From NCBI RefSeq assembly GCF_963855985.1, contig NC_087105.1, forward strand, positions 7,876,501-7,940,500: a stretch of DNA of 64,000 nucleotides. The letters run 5' to 3'. Every line of letters starts with the position of its first letter. The stretch's first letter is position 1. This document shows positions 58,575-64,000 of the stretch, piece by piece. Origin of the DNA: Ostrinia nubilalis (taxonomy: Eukaryota; Arthropoda; Insecta; Lepidoptera; Crambidae). Under the pieces are notes generated by a model that ran no database searches, was not told the origin of the DNA, and worked only from the letters and a program-made list of their open reading frames with translations. The translations under genes and the position numbers were made by a program.

Positions 58575-58712
58575 TATACAACAAATGAAGGTCAAGCACT
58601 CGAAGATGCGAAAGTATTTTTTTAAAGGAATCATTAACATATTTTTAATATAGACTGGTGGACAATACGACATTATATAAAATATATACTTACATACCGG
58701 ATCCTAATGTTT

Positions 58713-58757
58713 GCTCGAAAAAAATTGCACATAATGAATGTGTAATTTTTTTCGAGC
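58713..58757. repeat. Short near-perfect hairpin
   Basis: gctcgaaaaaaattgcacat and its mirror, with one mismatch, surround a 5-base loop. No shared copy was seen elsewhere in the window. Confidence 0.75.
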
Positions 58758-59077
58758 GCAGCAATGCGGAAATGTCTGCATTTCACGCACCGACTTATAA
58801 TCATGCGAAACACTTTTTCAGATTTTCCTAAAATTACACGAAAAAGGGTGTATTAAATTTCTTCTTAGTGCCTACAGATAGTAAACTACACCGGCCTTCA
58901 CTGGTTGAATTTAGCCCAGCATGCACCACCAGTGCATGCCTGCTACATAGGAGTAGTCTAATATTGGTGGAAACGAGAGAAAACTTCTAGTTATTCGCAT
59001 CACCAATAAACTCTATGTTTATATTTTTTGTAGCCAACTGTACCAGTCCACATACAATTGTATCATCTGTGGCGCCA

Positions 59078-59192
59078 TTAGCCATAGTCCAGTGACATAA
59101 TGATGACAAAGCAAAGGAAATGTACGAGTTGAACGCGTTCTAGAGCCGCTTTAGATCTAACGACCGCAGTTATACTGCAGAATTACTTCTAG
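59078..59192. repeat. Dispersed ~115-bp repeat, copy 1
   Basis: 'agtccagtgacataatgatg', 'cgcgttctagagccg' and 'ctaacgaccgcag' match 60806-60932 in order and orientation, with moderate divergence. The type is unknown. Confidence 0.7.
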
Positions 59193-59336
59193 TTTAGATG
59201 CTATTCTTATTTTAGATGCTAGAAATTTTAACTTTAGCTTTCATAGTCCGCGCGATTTCATTAAGAATTGGTATGTACCTTTGACAAATTTTCGAGGTTA
59301 TTAAAGCCCACGATATCTAGTGAAAGTACATACTAA

Positions 59337-60403
59337 AAACCGGCCAAGTGCGAGTCGGGCTCGCACACCGAGGGTTCCGCCGTACAAACGTAGCGGTTTA
59401 CAATTTATGACGTATTAAATCAAATTACTTACTTGATTCCGTTGCGAGTAGTGGCGAATTTCAAAATATGCGGTATGATTATTTTTTATTTATTTATTTT
59501 TCCTATATTTGCATTATAGGTAGGTACCTACCTCAGCGTTTTGAATTTTTGCGTTGATTTAGAATTTCTCACAGTTTAGAGGCAATTAGATTTAAGAAGT
59601 GTTTGATATGAATTTCAACTTTAATATCTCTACGCGTTCATGTGAAAAAGGGTAGGTAGTAAGTTTCTAATTATTAAAAAAATATTTTATGTCATGTAAG
59701 CAAAAATAATATTTTAAATTTTATATAACTTCAAATTTATCATTTTCGCAATTTTTCCTTTATCTGTACTATATAACGTTGCTTCGTGCCGAATTTCAAG
59801 ATTCTGAGTTCACAGGAAGTACCTTGTAGGTTTTGATTCCCTAGCGTGTGACGGAAATTCGTCTAAGGTGTCGGTATAAACTGCTGTATCTTTTGATCGC
59901 GTTAACTTAGAAGTTTGATTTTTTTACTTCTAAAGGGACAATAGATCTAGGTATTTGGTATAAATTTCAATTTGATACCTTTATTCGTTCGTGAGAAATA
60001 AGGTAGTAAGTTTCATTTTATTAAAATATTTTTATTATATTATATAACTAAAAAAATGTAATTTTCGCAATTTTTCCTATATTTGCATTATATGACAATG
60101 CTTTATGCCAAATTTCAAGATTCTGAGTTTACGGGAAGTATCCTGTAGGTTTTGATTCCTTTGCGAGTGTCGAAAATTTGTTGAAAATATCGACATAATC
60201 GGCTGTATCTTTTGATTGGCTTGGCTTAGAAGTTTGATATTTTCACAGCTTAAAGGGACAATAGACCTGAGTATTTCATGTGAATTTCAGCTTGATACGT
60301 TCACGCGTTCTTGAGATAAAGGGTCTTGACAGACGGACGGACGGACAACAAAGTGATCCTATAAGGGTTCCGTTTTTTCCTTATGAGGTACGGAACCCTA
60401 AAA
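59337..60403 (+). mobile_element. Lepidopteran repeat with 3' hairpin and internal tandem units
   Basis: It opens accggccaagtgcgagtcgg and closes with agggttccgt (60364-60373) / acggaaccct (60390-60399), then CTAA. The interior repeats 'aatttcaagattctgagtt' and 'gtaggttttgattcc' with a period of about 325 bases, and 'aagggacaatag' likewise. A (GGAC)n run precedes the hairpin. I know these ends as one of the commonest repeats in moths and butterflies. A Helitron-like or other non-autonomous origin is possible. No protein. Confidence 0.75.
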
Positions 60404-60805
60404 AGTACCTAGGTACCTCGTTGTAAAATTGTACCTTTTAGTACTAGAAAATATGCCATCTTATCGTGCTGTAGTAGCACCACTAGCACCAATCAACTCC
60501 ATAAATGTTTACCTACTTGCATTTTTGTTGCAAAATAAGTAATTGTCCAATACAACAACAAAACATGCTACATTGCTTACCCATGATGTCGTCACTCCGT
60601 AACGTATATTTTCTAAGCTTTTTATTTAAAAGTAATTCCTTTGTATCCGAGATTTTAGATTACAAAATGAAAAAGGCTCATGGAACTAGCAAAGACCTGT
60701 TCTTAAATGTTATACCTACATTTTCATCAGTTAGTATTTTAAATCTTTTACTGCAAATTCGTCGAATTTCCTTTCTCAGCTAATTGTTTCACCCACACGT
60801 CATTA
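60404..60805. other. Intergenic, no gene recognised
   Basis: The 92-codon frame at 60505-60783 shows no known motif and is not called. Confidence 0.4.
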
Positions 60806-60932
60806 CCATTAGCTTAGTCCAGCGACATAAGGATGACGAAGCGAAGAAAACGTTCGAGTCAAACGCGCTCTAGAGCCGTCTTAGACCTAACGACCGAGGT
60901 AATAACGCTGAATTGCTTCTAGTGGACCATAA
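60806..60932. repeat. Dispersed ~115-bp repeat, copy 2
   Basis: See 59078-59192 for the aligned words. This copy lies on the other side of the 59337-60403 element. Confidence 0.7.
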
Positions 60933-61844
60933 CCTTACTTTGAATTAAAAGTTGAGCTTACTTTCATTATCCTTTTAAACCTTTTTTCATTAAAGCCGAA
61001 GAAGTCTTCATCTTGCTGAGTTCAACAAACAAGTAGAAGTGGAACATTATTAGTCAATAGAACTGCGAAAGGTATTCTTAGCTCTTAATGAGTTTGCTTT
61101 TAAGTTTTTTAGTGCTGTACTTACTTTGAAAGAGAATATCCACAGAATTATGTAGTTGAATGTAGGTATTTACATAGATGCCTACGGAATAGACACCAAA
61201 CATGAATAGAAAACTAATTCCATTTTGAAACTCGCAACGCAACTAGTACAACTATTTGAACAAATATTTGTATCTGGCTTTTATTCAGTTTCAAAAAATG
61301 TAGTTATTTTTCAAGTTGTCTATGCACGTATTCCTTCAGTCCTAAAGTCTCACCAAACAAAGCGAACCTATCGAAAGGAATCAACGAATCAACAGCAGAT
61401 CCACTAGAAGTAGATAAGTATAGATTTCCCAGTACAGTTGTTGTTCAGACGCTTTTACGTAGATTCGCTTGGAGCTGGGGGACTACTCTTCGAGACATTT
61501 TTAGTATTTTCTGCGCTGTCTCTTTCGTACATAGGTACCTATCTGATTTTATGGGTGAGAGGAACAGATAGAGTAGAATATTTGGAAGTGGAATACCGGA
61601 GTGGATCCACAGTAATTGCATTACGAGTGATGTCGCGTCGAGTCACAATGCATCAGAGTTATTAAGTCTCTTGTGTAAATATTTATTTTGCAGGTTTAAG
61701 ACTGGATTCTAGGGATTTAAGTTGTCATTTTTTGCTGGATTTACGAGGTAATTAACTTAGTGAGTTAGCATTGGTACTCTTTTGGGAATTACTTAGGTTT
61801 GATGTCTTTAAGAGAAAAGGAGTAACTGTAATGGTAGGTGATAA
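60933..61844. other. Intergenic, no feature recognised
   Basis: The sequence between the dispersed repeat and the hAT element shows no supported gene. Confidence 0.4.
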
Positions 61845-62102
61845 ACTGTAGGTAGGGATGTTCCGATACCACCTGAGTATCGATACCTACTCATTTCGAT
61901 AATACTCAAATCTTTTTTCGATACTACTTAAATAAGTACTCCTAAAGTATCGATAGTTACTGATATCGGTACTTTTTGGAACTTTTATTTTGTTTTATTA
62001 TTTTGAGGGTGCTATCAATGAACGTTGAAGGACTAATTTAAACAAAATTGAGAAGAAAACAACTATTTATTTATTATAAATGATTATTAGGCTTATTATT
62101 AA

Positions 62103-62332
62103 CTAGCTTTCCGCCCGCGGCTTCGCCCGCGTGGAATTTTGTCTGTCACAGAAAAACTTTATCGCGCGCGTCCCTGTTTAAAAAACCGGGATAAAAACTA
62201 TCCTATGTTCTTTCCCGGGACTCAAACTATCTCTATGCCAAATTTCATCAAAATCGGTTGCGAGGTTTAAGCGGGAAAGCGTAACAGACAGACAGACAGA
62301 CAGAGTTACTTTCGCATTTATAATATTAGTTG
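62103..62332 (-). mobile_element. Helitron-like repeat inside the hAT element
   Basis: CTAGctttccgcccgcggct at the left is the reverse of a hairpin-CTAG end, with host T beside it. The body has 'ccaaatttcatcaaaatcgg', a (CAGA)n run at 62286-62306 and 'tttataatattag' at the other end. It is one of the best-preserved members of this family in the window. Confidence 0.75.
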
Positions 62333-62341
62333 GGATGGGAT

Positions 62342-62499
62342 TTAAACAAAAAACTCTTCAGCATTAAGATTGCCCAAAAACAGTAACTGTTCAAGGTATT
62401 TTGAAGACAATCTGTTCCTTGTTTGTGTCATTGTTGCACCGGTTTTGGAAAAAAGGCACTCGCTAGGAACTGATGTTGCAACAACAATTAAATATTGGC
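62342..62499 (-). pseudogene. hAT transposase C-terminal remnant
   Basis: The frame on the - strand reads YLIVVATSVPSE, CLFSKTGATMTQTRNRLS and KYLEQLLFL before a stop at 62342-62344. This is the hAT dimerisation domain at the C-terminus (usual consensus SVPSERLFS...RNRL). The Arg of SER is Cys here. Upstream, GC-rich sequence replaces the catalytic core, so the gene is mostly deleted. It matches the hAT ends around it. Confidence 0.88.
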
Positions 62500-62869
62500 G
62501 GAATGGCGAGATGATTTGCGGGCGGGTGCGGGTGTCTCCTTCTCTCGCTTTCGGCTCGGGCTCGGCTGAAGTCGGACGAATTCGGCTGGCCCAGCGCCAG
62601 ACAACGCGTCACTCACGCTACCACGCGACGAATACCGGTAACTCGGTAACCGATTAAAGCTGATTAGCTCACTGTTTTTGCTCTCTCAGTTCTGTATGAT
62701 GCGTTCTCGGTTTTTTTATTGTTTTCGGTTGTTTTGCTGATTCGATTCGATACCAAGTATTTTTGTTTCGATACCGATTACCTATGTATCGCAAATTGAT
62801 TCGATACCATAAATACTTGGTATCGAATCAAAAGTATCGAGTACCTACTCATATTTATTAGTATCGGAA

Positions 62870-63658
62870 CATGAAGCTAAAGATAAAAATGGAGGGCAGA
62901 GTTGGAACAAAAACTTGAGTCAAATACCTACTTATATCTATCTCGCTCTCTGCGGCCCTACCTCTCTTTTTAGTGTGAACTGTAGTATTGCTATCTTCTG
63001 ATTTAAATCTCCTTGTAAATTCTTCGAAATAGCCAATTCACTAACCAAATCAGAAGTTAAACAAATAAATAATTAATATTTGAAACTAAGATTTCCTAGT
63101 TAAATAAAAAATCACAAAATTGTCGGCCATTTAGGCGAATCAGGGAATTACAATCCCAATTCCTGGGTAATCGGTACCATGTGGCAACATCGGCCCAATC
63201 CGGCCCATCATAGCGGTTGTTTACTATTTTGTTTATTAAGCAGTTAATTTCGTTTGAGATTGTTTACAGGAAATAATCATTGTTTTATCACAAGAATTGG
63301 TGCAAAATTTTGTAGTGCGTGGTTGCGGTAGTACGTGGTGTCCTGGAAGTGACATAAGATTCCACGCGTAAGTGTTTATTTCGTGATTTCCGACATTGGA
63401 TCATTGTAAACATTTTTCACATTTTTTACAGTAATTTCTTCCTAAAACGTTTTACCAGTAATTACACTTATCATTTTTAATGATACCTATGTCAAGAAAT
63501 AAAGATTTTACATTGGTTTCATTGAATTTGAGCAATTTTATATTTTTTGTTTATTAAGAAAGAGCGAGTCTGCCCACAGAGAGCGAGATAGTGATACTTA
63601 GTTTGTGCTTCAAGTAGGTATTCGGAGTGTGGCCTCCATTTTTATCTGTAGCTTCATG
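62870..63658. mobile_element. P-superfamily-like relic nested in hAT
   Basis: The ends CATGAAGCTAAAGATAAAA and the mirrored right end (ttttatctgtagcttcatg) match over about 28 bases with two differences. An exact 8-bp target duplication TATCGGAA lies at 62862-62869 and 63659-63666. Looser inverted similarity continues inward (atctatctcgctctctg versus its mirror near 63575). CATGA at the tip plus 8-bp duplication plus a THAP-like exon fit the P superfamily. The element is 789 bp and internally deleted. The assignment is inference from these three signs. Confidence 0.72.
63297..63367 (+). pseudogene. THAP-domain first exon remnant
   Basis: The frame reads VVRGCGSTWCPGSDIRFHA and ends at a GTAAGT donor (63368). 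It matches the start of THAP zinc-finger domains (C...GC.N....ISFH), which bind DNA in P-element transposases. The first zinc Cys is replaced by Phe (TTT where TGT is expected), and the expected start codon reads TTG. The rest of the domain and the catalytic part are missing. The fragment cannot make a working protein. Confidence 0.7.
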
Positions 63659-63682
63659 TATCGGAATATCCCTAAGTGTAGG

Positions 63683-64000
63683 TATACTCAAAGAGACCAC
63701 TTCAAAATTTCTGTAGAAGACAACCATTAATTACATTGTAGATTGGACAAATTACTCTATCAAATTTATATCCTAAAATATAAAATAAAAATAGAGTAAA
63801 ACGGTTGGTGGAAAGTTGATTATACGTTTCAAAGTCGGCCCGGTTGGACGTTAATTAAATTTCACAAACGTGACGCTGGATTTATTAAAATAGCGACGTT
63901 TTACCTGAAAATAAAACGTTTATTAAACATACTTACCTTATTCGAAGCCTTTATAATGAGAGTAGTGTCTGTCTTTTCCTGTTTGAGTACTAGTTTTGAC
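63683..64000. other. Intergenic, window end
   Basis: No feature recognised. The sequence continues beyond the window. Confidence 0.4.

Larger units (their letters stand above)
61853..63674. mobile_element. Degenerate hAT element with two internal insertions
   Basis: The end TAGGGATGTTCCGATAC is mirrored at the right with one mismatch (gtatcggaatatcccta). An 8-bp duplication, actgtagg / agtgtagg (61845-61852, 63675-63682), has one difference. Both subterminal regions are crowded with gtatcga / tcgatac words (61870-61970, 62740-62865), likely transposase-binding sites. It keeps only the tail of its transposase gene. A Helitron-like repeat (62103-62332) and a P-like element (62870-63658) entered later. 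Confidence 0.9.

Noticed and set aside
62370..62657. 95-codon frame on the + strand
   Set aside because: It is the antisense of the hAT transposase remnant plus GC-rich filler. The - strand carries the recognisable protein.

Overview
The window reads as intergenic DNA from a moth or butterfly genome. It is AT-rich and carries repeat ends that I recognise from Lepidoptera: RTE 3' ends with a '...cagtggacgtc...ggctgaaacgaacg' signature, Helitron-like ends with a GC hairpin followed by CTAG|T, and a '...ggccaagtgcgagtcggg...' repeat ending in an acggaaccct hairpin. I find no convincing host protein-coding gene, rRNA or functional tRNA. All recognisable coding sequence belongs to transposable elements. 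The order and species are inferred, because no database could be searched.

The centrepiece is a full-length PIF/Harbinger DNA transposon at 16117-20067. It has 16-bp identical terminal inverted repeats and a TAA target duplication. Both genes of an autonomous element are present. One is a four-exon HARBI1-like DDE nuclease of 351 residues on the + strand. The other is a three-exon Myb/SANT-like DNA-binding protein of 279 residues on the - strand. Splicing at the sites I chose keeps both frames open throughout. In this superfamily the Myb-like protein is known to cooperate with the nuclease at the element ends.

The rest is a layered mosaic. At 37892-39227 a 5'-truncated RTE copy with a 17-bp target duplication is split by a 1,017-bp hAT element with an 8-bp duplication. 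At 43884-44357 a Tc1/mariner-like MITE holds both a 202-bp Helitron-like element and a 127-bp RTE fragment. At 61853-63674 a degenerate hAT element, with a recognisable C-terminal transposase remnant, contains a Helitron-like repeat and a 789-bp element with CATGA ends, an 8-bp duplication and a THAP-like exon. That last element looks like a P-superfamily relic and is the most unusual object here. A foldback element with 155-bp tandem units lies at 33785-34581, and a 302-bp foldback at 54280-54581.

Smaller layers include several MITE families, some with two or three copies in the window, tRNA-derived SINE copies (3640, 28510, 42925, 49586, 52058), truncated RTE 3' ends (5287, 25126, 46588, 51810, 53304, 50565) and local tandem duplications (9501, 21801, 57502). 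The remaining stretches (parts of 5.5-9.5 kb, 11-16 kb, 20.2-25 kb, 28.7-31.6 kb, 35-36.7 kb, 44.4-49.4 kb and 55.8-58.4 kb) look single-copy within the window. They hold only short unrecognised reading frames, and some GC-richer blocks could be regulatory.
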